A DNA stretch of 64,000 nt from VAYN01 sp035712025. Lineage in GTDB: Bacteria > Actinomycetota > Thermoleophilia > Solirubrobacterales > 70-9. Of the stretch, positions 50,375-58,473 are shown in pieces. Numbering within the stretch: the first letter of the stretch is position 1; every line of letters begins with the position of its first letter. The notes beneath the pieces are model-generated. The model had not been told where the DNA came from. It saw only the letters and a program-made list of their open reading frames with translations, and made no database searches. The stretch is from positions 13,807 through 77,806 of the forward strand of contig DASTBO010000138.1 of the NCBI GenBank assembly GCA_035712025.1, read 5' to 3'. The translations under genes were made by a program, and so were the position numbers.

Positions 50375-51177
50375 GCAGCCGCAAAGGGCGGAACGCCAAG
50401 CCCGACGGCAAGATGACGATCGGGGAGCTGGCGCGGCGGACGGGAATGACGATCCGCAACATCCGCGCCCACCAGACGCGCGGCTTGCTGCCGCCGCCCG
50501 AGGTCCATGGCCGCACCGGCTACTACAACGAGGACCACGTCGCCCGGATCGAGCTGACCCGGGAAATGCAGGCCGAGGGCCTCAACCTCGAGGCGATCCG
50601 CCGCGTGCTGGAGAGCAGCGAGGGCTCCTCCCGCGAGATGGTCGACTTCGCCCGCGCGGTGCGCGCCCCCTTCGAGGACGAGACGCCGGAAATCTTCGAC
50701 GCCGAGGAGCTCGCCGCCGCCTGGGGCGTCGAGCGGTTCGACCCCAAGCTCCTCGCCCGCACCGAACAGCTCGGCATCCTGCGTCAGCTTCCCGACGGCA
50801 AGGTCGAGGTGATCAGCCCCCGCCTGCAGCGGGCCGGGACGGCGCTGGTCGAGCTCGGCGTCTCGCCCCAGGCGGCGGTCGAGACCGCCGAGCAGCTGCG
50901 CCGCTCCTCCGAGAAGGTCTCGCGCACCTTCGTCGAGCTCTTCGTCCGCGAGATCTGGGAGCCGTTCGACAAGGCCGGCCGGCCGGAGGAGGACTGGCCG
51001 AAGGTGCGCGAGGCGCTGGACCGGATGCGCCCGCTCGCCTCCGACGCGCTGCTGGCGATGTTCCAGATCACGATGGGCGAGTCGACCGAGAAAGCCGGCG
51101 AACGAACCCTCCGCGACGCGGCCAAGCCGGCCGGCAAGCGACGCCGCAAGCGCAGCTCCTCTAGCCGCCGATCGTGA
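50371..51177 (+). CDS. MerR-family regulator with long C-terminal domain (paralog 2)
   Basis: 268 residues. DNA-binding region: TIGELARRTGMTIRNIRAHQ, then TRGLLPPPEVHGRTGYYNED and HVARIELTREMQAEGLNLEA. Its C-terminal half matches the MerR protein at 37532-38299, including TFVELFVREIWEPFDKAGRP. It ends in a basic tail (GKRRRKRSSSSRRS). Coupled to the SDR gene, it may control it or respond to the same signal. Its 3' end overlaps the convergent cupredoxin gene by 17 bases. Confidence 0.9.
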   Translation: MSSRKGRNAKPDGKMTIGELARRTGMTIRNIRAHQTRGLLPPPEVHGRTGYYNEDHVARIELTREMQAEGLNLEAIRRVLESSEGSSREMVDFARAVRAPFEDETPEIFDAEELAAAWGVERFDPKLLARTEQLGILRQLPDGKVEVISPRLQRAGTALVELGVSPQAAVETAEQLRRSSEKVSRTFVELFVREIWEPFDKAGRPEEDWPKVREALDRMRPLASDALLAMFQITMGESTEKAGERTLRDAAKPAGKRRRKRSSSSRRS

Positions 51178-51877
51178 AGCGCCGCCGCAGCGGCTTCGAC
51201 TCGTTCGCCGCTTCGTCGGTCGCCCGCAGCACCGCCAGATAGCGCCCCGGGCGCGCCCGGAAGTGCTTGCCCCGCGCCCCCAGGCGCAGGTGGTTGATCC
51301 CGATGAACGCCTTCCAGGTCTCGAACCCGTTGTAGACGCGCCTGCCCTTCGAGTTGAAGCGGTAGTACTCGGCGTCGAGGCTGCCGCGCTCGGAGACCTG
51401 GACGCTGAAGTCGAGCCCGCCGCGGCCGTTCGCATGCCGCTTCGGCATCGAGACCGACCCCAGCGTCGGCGCCTTCAGGTCGAGGTTGAGCGGCGGCTGC
51501 GGTCCGGGGTCCGAGTTGGGGTCGCCCGGCACGGCGGAGACGATCACCTCGCCCCGCACCGCCGCGTGCAGCTTGCACTGGAAGAGGTACTCGCCGGGCT
51601 GGGAGAACTGCAGCGTGAAGCTGTCGCCGGCGCGATGGGCGGGAGCATCGGTGCCGGGATCGGAGTCCCACTGCAGGTCGTTGGCGGAGATCCCGGTGAC
51701 CGAGTGCGCCAGGTCGGGCCCGAGCCAGTCCCAGGTCACCTTCTCGCCGAGGTCGACCCGGACCTGCGGCTGCGACCAGGCGTAGTTGGCGATCGAGACC
51801 CGCGTGTTGGCCGCGCCGGCCCCGGCGGGGAGGAGGAAGAGGACCGCCGCCGCGGCGCCTAGGAGACGAGGTACCAA
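51161..51877 (-). CDS. Secreted cupredoxin-domain protein
   Basis: 238 residues, with a weak TTG start at 51877 overlapping the multicopper oxidase by 19 bases. Signal: LLGAAAAVLFLLPAGAGA. The cupredoxin fold is marked by VDLGEKVTWDWLGPDLAHSV (first His) and QPGEYLFQCKLHAAVRGEVI (Cys and second His of a type-1-like site). The usual C-terminal Met ligand is not obvious. The second half (residues about 130-238) is a beta-rich domain of unknown type. It is the last gene of the copper cluster on the minus strand. Confidence 0.8.
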   Translation of the reverse strand: MVPRLLGAAAAVLFLLPAGAGAANTRVSIANYAWSQPQVRVDLGEKVTWDWLGPDLAHSVTGISANDLQWDSDPGTDAPAHRAGDSFTLQFSQPGEYLFQCKLHAAVRGEVIVSAVPGDPNSDPGPQPPLNLDLKAPTLGSVSMPKRHANGRGGLDFSVQVSERGSLDAEYYRFNSKGRRVYNGFETWKAFIGINHLRLGARGKHFRARPGRYLAVLRATDEAANESKPLRRRFTIGG

Positions 51878-52911
51878 CCGTTCATCCCCTGGTGCAGGTG
51901 CTGGAAGACGTGGCAGTGGTAGAACCAGCGACCCGGGTTGTCCTCGACCAGCTCGAACGAGAACGAGTCCGCCGGCCCGAAGGTCCGGTTGTCGACGATC
52001 CGCCCGTCGGGTTCGCTCCAGCGGTGGCCGTGCAGGTGGAAGGTGTGGAAGAAGTTGTCGATCCCGTAGACGTGGAAGCGGACCCGCTGCCCGACCCGCG
52101 CTTCCAGGGTCGGCGTGTTGCCGGCGTAGGCCTTGCCGTTGACGCAGTAGTAGGTGCCGCGCAGCCCGGTGATCGAGGGGTCGAAGGTGTGGAAGGCGAG
52201 GAAGAACTCGGCCTCCGGTCGCGCTTCCCCCCTGGCGCGGATCACCAGCGGCCCGAACAGTCCCTTGAACACCGGCAGCGGGTCCATCGGCCCGTGGTCG
52301 TGGTAGAGCCAGGTTCCCTCGGTCCCTTCGTGGGCCTCCCAGACGTAGGTGAAGGTCCGGTTCCTCTGCACGAAGCCCCCCGGGTCGGTCCACTTGCCCT
52401 TGTAGGCGCCGTCCATCTCGTTGGCGTAGAAGATCCCGTGCGGGTGGATCGTGACCGGCGCCTGCAGCTTGTTGCGGAAGTGGACGACGACCGTGTCGCC
52501 GACTTCGGCCTCGATCAGCGGCCCCGGCACCGTCGCCCTGCCCAGCGGGGTCTCGAAGCCGGCCGAGTAGAGCCGGTAGCCGTAGGCGCCGAACTTCGTC
52601 TTCCCCTTCACCTTCTGGGCCATCATCTGGTCGCGGTGGGTGGGGACGATGTCCCACTCGACCGGCTCGGCCGCGATCCAGTACTCGCGGGCCTGGCCGC
52701 CGGTCGGCAGCGCCGCCAGGCGCCGCGTCCCCGCATCTTCGCCACGCCACTCCGCCGCGGCGACCCTCGGTGGCACCTTGAGCTGCCGCGAGAGCCCCTC
52801 GACGTCGATCTCGCCCTGGTCGGTGGCCACCTCCTGGCCGGCGATCGTGCACAGCAGCGCCCCGCCGGAGAGGGCCAGGAACCCCCGCCGGTCGATCGGA
52901 TCCGGAGCCAT
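51859..52911 (-). CDS. Two-domain multicopper oxidase
   Basis: 350 residues. A twin-arginine-like start (DRRGFLALSGGALL) suggests Tat export after folding with copper. Four copper motifs are intact: HPHG, WLYHDHGPMD, FHLHGHRW and WFYHCHVFQHLHQGM, giving the type 1 and trinuclear sites. The length fits small two-domain laccases, which work as trimers. It probably oxidises phenols, Cu(I) or metals at the cell surface. It lies between two cupredoxin genes. Confidence 0.95.
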   Translation of the reverse strand: MAPDPIDRRGFLALSGGALLCTIAGQEVATDQGEIDVEGLSRQLKVPPRVAAAEWRGEDAGTRRLAALPTGGQAREYWIAAEPVEWDIVPTHRDQMMAQKVKGKTKFGAYGYRLYSAGFETPLGRATVPGPLIEAEVGDTVVVHFRNKLQAPVTIHPHGIFYANEMDGAYKGKWTDPGGFVQRNRTFTYVWEAHEGTEGTWLYHDHGPMDPLPVFKGLFGPLVIRARGEARPEAEFFLAFHTFDPSITGLRGTYYCVNGKAYAGNTPTLEARVGQRVRFHVYGIDNFFHTFHLHGHRWSEPDGRIVDNRTFGPADSFSFELVEDNPGRWFYHCHVFQHLHQGMNGWYLVS

Positions 52912-52915
52912 GGCG

Positions 52916-53305
52916 CTACCGCTTGACGGTCACGGTCATCCGCATTTCCGAGGGATGCACCGTGCAGATGAACTTGTACGTTCCGGGCAGTTCGAAGGTC
53001 CGCTGGAAGCTGGCTTCGGTCACAGCCGTCGTCGTGGTCGAGAACCGCCCCTTGTTCTTCAGACCCTTCGGCCCCTGCTTCAGGTGGACGTCGTGGGGAT
53101 AGGCGTTGTAGCTGGACCAGACCCACTTCACCGCCCGCCCCTGCTTGATCGCCACCGAGGCGGGGGCGAAGTAGAAGTCGTTGACGGTCACCTTCACCGG
53201 CGGCTTCTTCGGCGCCTGCGCCTGCGCCGCGGCCACCCCCGAGAGGGCGGCCGCGGCGGCGCAGAGGACGACGGTCAAGGTGCGGAGCCTCCTCGCGCCC
53301 CTCAT
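52916..53305 (-). CDS. Small blue-copper (plastocyanin/azurin-like) protein
   Basis: 129 residues from ATG 53305, overlapping the beta-helix gene stop (ATGA). A signal peptide (RTLTVVLCAAAAALSGVAAA) is followed by PVKVTVNDFYFAPASVAIKQ, NAYPHDVHLKQG with the first His, and LPGTYKFICTVHPSEMRMTV, with Cys, His and Met of a type-1 site. It likely carries electrons to or from the multicopper oxidase encoded 4 bases downstream. Confidence 0.92.
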   Translation of the reverse strand: MRGARRLRTLTVVLCAAAAALSGVAAAQAQAPKKPPVKVTVNDFYFAPASVAIKQGRAVKWVWSSYNAYPHDVHLKQGPKGLKNKGRFSTTTTAVTEASFQRTFELPGTYKFICTVHPSEMRMTVTVKR

Positions 53306-54843
53306 CCGCAGACCACCTCGCCAGGCAGCGGCGCCACCTCGACCGGCTTGAACCTCTCGAACGCCGGATGCGCGGCGACCCGCCTGACCCAGCTGCATTC
53401 CTGCTTCTGCGGCGGGTTGGAGCTGGCGTAGCCGAGGATCGTCTTCGGGTCGCTTTCGTCGCCGAGGTTGATCTGCAGCCCGGCCACGATGTCGAGGCTG
53501 CGGACCTGGTCGGCGAGGACTTCGGCCTGCGGGCAGGCCGGGTAGATCTGGCTCGGCGGCAGTTTGCCGTTCCCCGGCGCGAACGTCGCGTTGGCGCTGT
53601 TCGCGCTCCAGCAGTTGCCGCCCCCGGTGGCGTCGTTCCAGAAGTCGAATTCGCCGTTGGGATCGGCGCCTTCGCGACCCATCGTGTTTTCGACGATCCG
53701 GTTGTTGATGTTCTTGGCGTCGTCGCCCTCGTTGGCGACGAAGACTTCGCCCGGACCCGAGAAGGAGGCGACCCCCCACTTGTAGTTGCCGAAGACGTTG
53801 TTCTTCCTGACGACGTTCCCGGCGCCGCCGTAGAGGACGATTCCGACCCCCGTCGGGTAGTTGACGGTCGCACCCGCGACCTGGCCGAGCCCGCCCGAGA
53901 CGGTGTGGAATTTCGAGCCGGCGAGGAAGTAGTCGTAGTTGTTCCAGAACACGTCGTTGCGTTCGAACACGTTCCACCCGTTCGGCTCGACTCCCTCGCT
54001 GTCGAGCGTGTTGGGAACTATCCCCGCCCCGTTGTTGTAGAAGGCGGATTCGACGATCTTCACGTACTTCGAGTTCGTCCCCGAGTAGCCGAGGACGTTT
54101 TCGTAGCTGCGGACGTTCTTCAGCAGCGTCCACTTCGGCTTGCGCTGGCAGGGCGCCGGCGGCGGCGCGACGCCGTGGTTGGTCCAGGCCTTCGAGTCGC
54201 ACGGCGTTTCGCCGACGTAGAAGGCCGAGTCGCCGTGGTGGTACCCGGCCGAGTTGGTCATCTTGCCGCCGTAGCAGTACTTCGCGAACAGGCCGTAGGA
54301 GCGGTTGGCCGAGGCGAGCAGGTTGTTCATCTCGTAGCCGTCGCAGCGCTGGCCGCCTTCGTTCGCGGCGTGGATGAAGAACCCGTTCGACTGGTAGTTG
54401 CGAGCCCACATGTTTTCCAGCACGAGCCCGTCGACGCTGATCGCCTCGATCCCGTTCTGCGCGGCCCCCAGCTCGCCCTTCGCGTTCCTGCCCTCGAGGA
54501 CGACCTTCTTGCGGTCCTTCTTCGTCCCCTTGATCGTCAGGTCGTCGAAGCTCTTCTTGCGCAGGGTGCCGTCGAGGACGACGCCTTCGACGTACTTGCC
54601 GGGGCGCACCGCGACCACGGCCTTCACCTTCGCGTTGCCCTTCCTGCCCTTGAACGAGCCGGCGGCGTCGACCGCCTTCTGGATCGTCCGGTACCGGCAG
54701 CCGTGCTTGCAGACTTCGAAGGTCTTCGCCTTCGCCTGCTGCTTCTTCTGCCCGTCCTTGCCGGCCATCGCCGGGGCGGCCAGCGCGCCGAGCAGGGCGC
54801 AGAGCCCGAGGACGAGAAGAGGGACCGCCAGCCTGTGCTTCAT
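53302..54843 (-). CDS. Secreted right-handed parallel beta-helix protein (NosD-like)
   Basis: 513 residues. Signal HRLAVPLLVLGLCALLGALA. The body has many short Asn-rich turns typical of beta-helices: GIEAISVDGLVLENMWARNY, NSAGYHHGDSAFYVG, GVEPNGWNVFERNDVFWNNY and NNVFGNYKWGVASFSG. NosD-family proteins help mature copper enzymes, which fits neighbours here, but pectate-lyase-like or polysaccharide roles are also possible. C-terminal Cys pairs may be disulfides. Confidence 0.88.
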   Translation of the reverse strand: MKHRLAVPLLVLGLCALLGALAAPAMAGKDGQKKQQAKAKTFEVCKHGCRYRTIQKAVDAAGSFKGRKGNAKVKAVVAVRPGKYVEGVVLDGTLRKKSFDDLTIKGTKKDRKKVVLEGRNAKGELGAAQNGIEAISVDGLVLENMWARNYQSNGFFIHAANEGGQRCDGYEMNNLLASANRSYGLFAKYCYGGKMTNSAGYHHGDSAFYVGETPCDSKAWTNHGVAPPPAPCQRKPKWTLLKNVRSYENVLGYSGTNSKYVKIVESAFYNNGAGIVPNTLDSEGVEPNGWNVFERNDVFWNNYDYFLAGSKFHTVSGGLGQVAGATVNYPTGVGIVLYGGAGNVVRKNNVFGNYKWGVASFSGPGEVFVANEGDDAKNINNRIVENTMGREGADPNGEFDFWNDATGGGNCWSANSANATFAPGNGKLPPSQIYPACPQAEVLADQVRSLDIVAGLQINLGDESDPKTILGYASSNPPQKQECSWVRRVAAHPAFERFKPVEVAPLPGEVVCG

Positions 54844-54945
54844 ATCGCTCCTTGCAGCGTCGTTTTGCCTTCGACCCTGCCTCCCAGCGGGCGCAACCGA
54901 GCCGGGCCCCTTCCCGGCAGATGAAGCCTAGCGGAGCCTGGCCGC

Positions 54946-55911
54946 TCAGCCAGGAACGATCTTCCGCATCGCTTCTTCGAGTTCAGACACGCCAAAGGCC
55001 CCCTCGATGCGGTCGCGGACGACGCCGTTCTCGTCGATCAGGAACGTCCAGGGCTCGGTTTCGAGGTTGTAGGCCTGCACCTGCGGGCGGGGCCCCTTGG
55101 CGACGTCGTTGTCGTTCCAGATCTCCATGTGGATGAAGTCGGCCCTGCCCCGGTAGGAGTCCGCCACCTGCTGGGCGACGTCGACGACCGGCCCGCAGAC
55201 GCGGCTCTGGCAGAGGGCGGGCGTGGCGAAGACCAGCACCGCCGGCTTCTTGCCGACGACGTCGGCGAAGTCGACTTCGTGCATCTGGTCGGGCGGGACC
55301 CGGGTGTCGATCTTCGCCATGTCGCCGCCCACGTCCGCAGCGGTCGGGGTGTGGATCACCGGCGCCTTCTGGCCGGCCTTCGGGATCCGCGGGAACTCGC
55401 CGACGACCGGCGGCGACGTCACCCGCGTCGCTTCCAACCCGTTCTCGCCCTTCAGCATCGCCAGGGCCAGCCAGGCTCCCTTGCGGTCGAAGTCGACCTT
55501 CGGCACGACGTAGACGGTGGTCGCCTCGCCGGGCGCTCCGGCGCCGCTCGCCCGGTAGGCGGGCTTGGTCTCCAGCGAGGTGACCTGCGCCGGCAGCGGC
55601 CCGGTGACCGGCCCCTTCGCGTCCTTGGCGAAGTAGAGGGCGACGTCGGCGTCGTCCACCTGTTCGTTGCCGAGCGTGAAGACGCCGAACGGGTAGCGGT
55701 TCTCGCCGAGGTCGAAGGTCTGCGCCGCCGGCGCGATCACCAGCTTCGAGGCCTTCGCTCCCGAGTCGTGCAGGAGGTCGCCGATCGTCTTCCCCTGCGC
55801 CGAGGGGAACTCGGCGGCGGCGGGGGCGGGGCGGGAGCTCTCCTCCGAGTCGCCGCAGCCGGCGAGCAGGATCGCGAAGGCGCAGAGGAGGGCGAGGGAC
55901 GACCGTGACAT
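54946..55911 (-). CDS. Lipoprotein with thioredoxin-like CxxxC domain (Sco-like)
   Basis: 321 residues. LCAFAILLAGCGDS has a lipobox, so the protein is anchored outside. The middle is beta-rich. The C-terminal thioredoxin fold contains PAVLVFATPALCQSRVCGPV with CxxxC at about residues 232-237, then WTFLIDENGVVRDRIEGAFG. CxxxC with a nearby His is the Sco1-type copper-binding pattern, but the usual distant His ligand is not certain. It is inferred to deliver copper or manage thiols for the oxidase. It lies 100 bases upstream of the beta-helix gene. Confidence 0.8.
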   Translation of the reverse strand: MSRSSLALLCAFAILLAGCGDSEESSRPAPAAAEFPSAQGKTIGDLLHDSGAKASKLVIAPAAQTFDLGENRYPFGVFTLGNEQVDDADVALYFAKDAKGPVTGPLPAQVTSLETKPAYRASGAGAPGEATTVYVVPKVDFDRKGAWLALAMLKGENGLEATRVTSPPVVGEFPRIPKAGQKAPVIHTPTAADVGGDMAKIDTRVPPDQMHEVDFADVVGKKPAVLVFATPALCQSRVCGPVVDVAQQVADSYRGRADFIHMEIWNDNDVAKGPRPQVQAYNLETEPWTFLIDENGVVRDRIEGAFGVSELEEAMRKIVPG

Positions 55912-56054
55912 CGGTGAGCCACCTTAAAGAAGCTTTCGTCTTGGCTGCATCCGCGGCCCCTATGATGGTCGCCGCGGATAGGCCGGGGACCGAACCGCAG
56001 GGACAAGGCAAGGGTTATGGAAGCAGAGCCCGCAAAGAACCGAGGGAGGCGCGG

Positions 56055-56537
56055 ATGTCCGGGAAGAGGTTGATTTTGTCGTTGGTCGCGATGGCCGCAC
56101 TGCTGGCAGCGGTGCCGTCGAGCGCCGCCGAAGCCACCCGTGAGACCTACAAGGAAGCGGTCGAACCGATCTGCAAGGCCAACACGGAAGCCAACGAAAA
56201 GATCCTCAAGGGCGTCCGGCAGGAAGTGAAGGACGGCAAGTACGACGCCGCCGCGAGGAAATTCCTCGCCGCCGCCAAGGCCCTGAAGAAGACGCGCACC
56301 CAGCTCCTCGCGGTCCCGAAGCCCGCCGAAGACTCGGCCAAGCTGACGAAGTGGCTCGGCTACGTGAAGACCGAGGCGCAGCTGTTCGAATCGATCTCCA
56401 CCAAGCTGAAGAAGGACGAAGTCACGGCAGCGCAGAAGATGGTCGTCCGCCTGGTCAGCAACGCCCGGCAGGCCAACAACCAGGTTCTCGACTACGAATT
56501 CCGCTACTGCCGCTTCCAGCCCTCGAAGTTCATCTAG
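56055..56537 (+). CDS. Secreted helical protein of unknown function
   Basis: 160 residues from ATG 56055 after a GGGAGG site. A signal peptide (RLILSLVAMAALLAAVPSSA) precedes a Lys- and Ala-rich helical body with two Cys (PICKANTEANEKILKG and YRCY-like FRYCRF). No known family. It is divergent from the Sco-like gene by about 140 bases and may be part of the same export-related set. Confidence 0.75.
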   Translation: MSGKRLILSLVAMAALLAAVPSSAAEATRETYKEAVEPICKANTEANEKILKGVRQEVKDGKYDAAARKFLAAAKALKKTRTQLLAVPKPAEDSAKLTKWLGYVKTEAQLFESISTKLKKDEVTAAQKMVVRLVSNARQANNQVLDYEFRYCRFQPSKFI

Positions 56538-56544
56538 CGGGCCG

Positions 56545-56928
56545 ATGGCGGTCCTCGAGGGCGCCCGCACGCCTCGCGAAAGCACCCGGGCGCTCGCCGC
56601 CTCGATCAGCCGCGGCGACCTGGACGCCGCGGCTCACTGCTTCGCCAAAGACGCCTGCCTGATCACCCCCGATTCCACCGCCGTGCGGGGCCGGGAGGAG
56701 ATCAAGCCGATCCTCCACCAGCTGATCGTCGCCGGCGCGCAGATCGACGTCCAGGAGAGTTCGATCGTCCTCGCCGGCGAAGTGGCGCTGGGCAGCGAGC
56801 GCTGGCAGGTCACCTCCACCGGCTCGGAGGATTTGCCCTTCACCAGGACGCTGACGCCGACGATGGTGATGCGCCAGATCGAGAGCGCCTGGAAACTCGC
56901 GGTGGCGATGCCCTGGGGGCGTCGCTGA
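56545..56928 (+). CDS. SnoaL-like / NTF2-fold protein (paralog of 20893-21333)
   Basis: 127 residues. RALAASISRGDLDAAAHCFA then KDACLITPDSTAVRGREEIK matches the SnoaL fold and the protein at 20893-21333. It starts 7 bases after the previous gene. Ligand unknown. Confidence 0.82.
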   Translation: MAVLEGARTPRESTRALAASISRGDLDAAAHCFAKDACLITPDSTAVRGREEIKPILHQLIVAGAQIDVQESSIVLAGEVALGSERWQVTSTGSEDLPFTRTLTPTMVMRQIESAWKLAVAMPWGRR

Positions 56929-56984
56929 TCGGCGGAGCACCGTCTAGAATCGTCCTGAGCGTACGGCTTCGCGGAGGCCGACCC

Positions 56985-57057
<73 letters not shown>

Positions 57058-57106
57058 TCCCTGGCTGCTCAGCCGAAGTCTCGCGTCCCGCTGTAGGCTG
57101 CCGCCC

Positions 57107-58249
57107 GTGGACTTCGCCCTCTCCGACGAGCAGAAGGACTTCGTCGACGCGATTCGGGACTTCTGCGGCCGCGAGTGCGGGACGCCGGACCAGCGCGAGC
57201 GGCTGACCGACGGCTACCGCGAGCACCACAACTTCGACGTCTACCGGCAGATGGCGGAACTCGGCTGGCTGGGGGTGACGATCCCCGAGCAGTACGGGGG
57301 CTCGGGGGGCTCGATGCTCGACGCCTGCCTGTTCATGGAGGAGACCTCGCGCGGCCTGGCGCCGATCGGCGGTTACGCGACGACGCTGATCGTCGCCGGC
57401 GCGACCCAGCGGTTCGGCACCGAGGCGCAGAAGGAAGAGATCCTCGGCGGGATCGCCACCGGCTCGGTCGAGGCGATCGCGATGACCGAGCCAGAGGCCG
57501 GCTCCGACGTCGGCGCCCTCTCCTGCAAGGCCGAGGCCGTGGACGGCGGCTTCGTCATCAACGGCCAGAAGGTCTTCTGCTCCAACGCCCACATCTCCGA
57601 CCACGTGCTCGTCGTCTGCCGCACCGACAACAGCGGCAGCAAGCACGAGGGGATGACGATGATCTGGGTGCCCAAGGACGTCGAGGGGATGGAGGTCGTC
57701 CCGATCGAGACGATGGGCGGGAGGGAGACCAATCACCTCTACTTCACCGACTGCGCCGCCCCCGCGGACGCCGTTCTCGGCGAGGTCGACCAGGCCTGGA
57801 TGCAGCTGATGGCCGGTCTCAACGTCGAGCGCCTGATCCTCGCCGCGACGATGCTCGGGATCGCCCAGCGCTCCTTCGACGACCTCCTGCTCTACGTCAA
57901 GGAGCGCCGCCAGTTCGACCGCCCGATCGGTTCCTTCCAGGCCCTCCAGCACCGCATCGCCGACCTCGCCACCGACCTCAAAGCCGCCCGCCTGATGACC
58001 CACTGGGTCGCCTCGATGGTCGACGAGGACCCCGACCGGATGCTGCCCCAGGAGGCCTCGATGGTGAAGCTCTTCGTCACCGAGGTCGCCAAGCGCACCA
58101 CCCTCGAGGGGATGCAGATGATGGGCGGCTACGGCTACTCATCCGAGTACGACATGGAGCGCCTCGTCCGCACCTCTCTGGTCTCGACGATCTACGGCGG
58201 CACCTCCGAGATCCAGCGCGGCATCATCGCCAAAACCCTGGGCCTCTAG
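57107..58249 (+). CDS. Acyl-CoA dehydrogenase
   Basis: 380 residues from GTG 57107. Motifs: AIAMTEPEAGSDVGALSCKA (FAD-linked signature), RQFDRPIGSFQALQHRIADL, and GGYGYSSEYDMERLVR near the C-terminus. The usual catalytic Glu near the end is replaced by Gly in IYGGTSEIQRG, whereas a Glu is present in NVERLILAATMLG, as in isovaleryl- and long-chain enzymes. It oxidises an acyl-CoA to the enoyl-CoA; the chain type is unknown. It stands alone. Confidence 0.93.
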   Translation: MDFALSDEQKDFVDAIRDFCGRECGTPDQRERLTDGYREHHNFDVYRQMAELGWLGVTIPEQYGGSGGSMLDACLFMEETSRGLAPIGGYATTLIVAGATQRFGTEAQKEEILGGIATGSVEAIAMTEPEAGSDVGALSCKAEAVDGGFVINGQKVFCSNAHISDHVLVVCRTDNSGSKHEGMTMIWVPKDVEGMEVVPIETMGGRETNHLYFTDCAAPADAVLGEVDQAWMQLMAGLNVERLILAATMLGIAQRSFDDLLLYVKERRQFDRPIGSFQALQHRIADLATDLKAARLMTHWVASMVDEDPDRMLPQEASMVKLFVTEVAKRTTLEGMQMMGGYGYSSEYDMERLVRTSLVSTIYGGTSEIQRGIIAKTLGL

Positions 58250-58473
58250 CCAGAGGTTCTCGACCGCGGCCCTCAGCCTGGATGGGTCGACCGCTGGGAA
58301 CCTGAAGAGATCCGACTCGATTCCCTCGAATAGCTCACGAAGCTTGCGCACGCTCTGCAGTGCGGGCGAAGCTGGCTGCCCGTCCATAGAGGCGGTGCGC
58401 GGCGGGCACCTCGTGATCGACGTTCCCGATCTCGAAGCCGAGATCATGACGGACCACCCGGAGACCGAGCTGC
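58250..58473. other. Gap with gene-like fragments
   Basis: About 220 bases between two real genes. On the minus strand an open frame from ATG 58387 (SVRKLRELFEGIESDLFRFP) continues into the antisense of the dehydrogenase. On the plus strand a short frame ends HLVIDVPDLEAEIMTDHPET at 58484. Both look protein-like but broken. A remnant of a lost gene is possible. No promoter or RNA was recognised. Confidence 0.35.
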
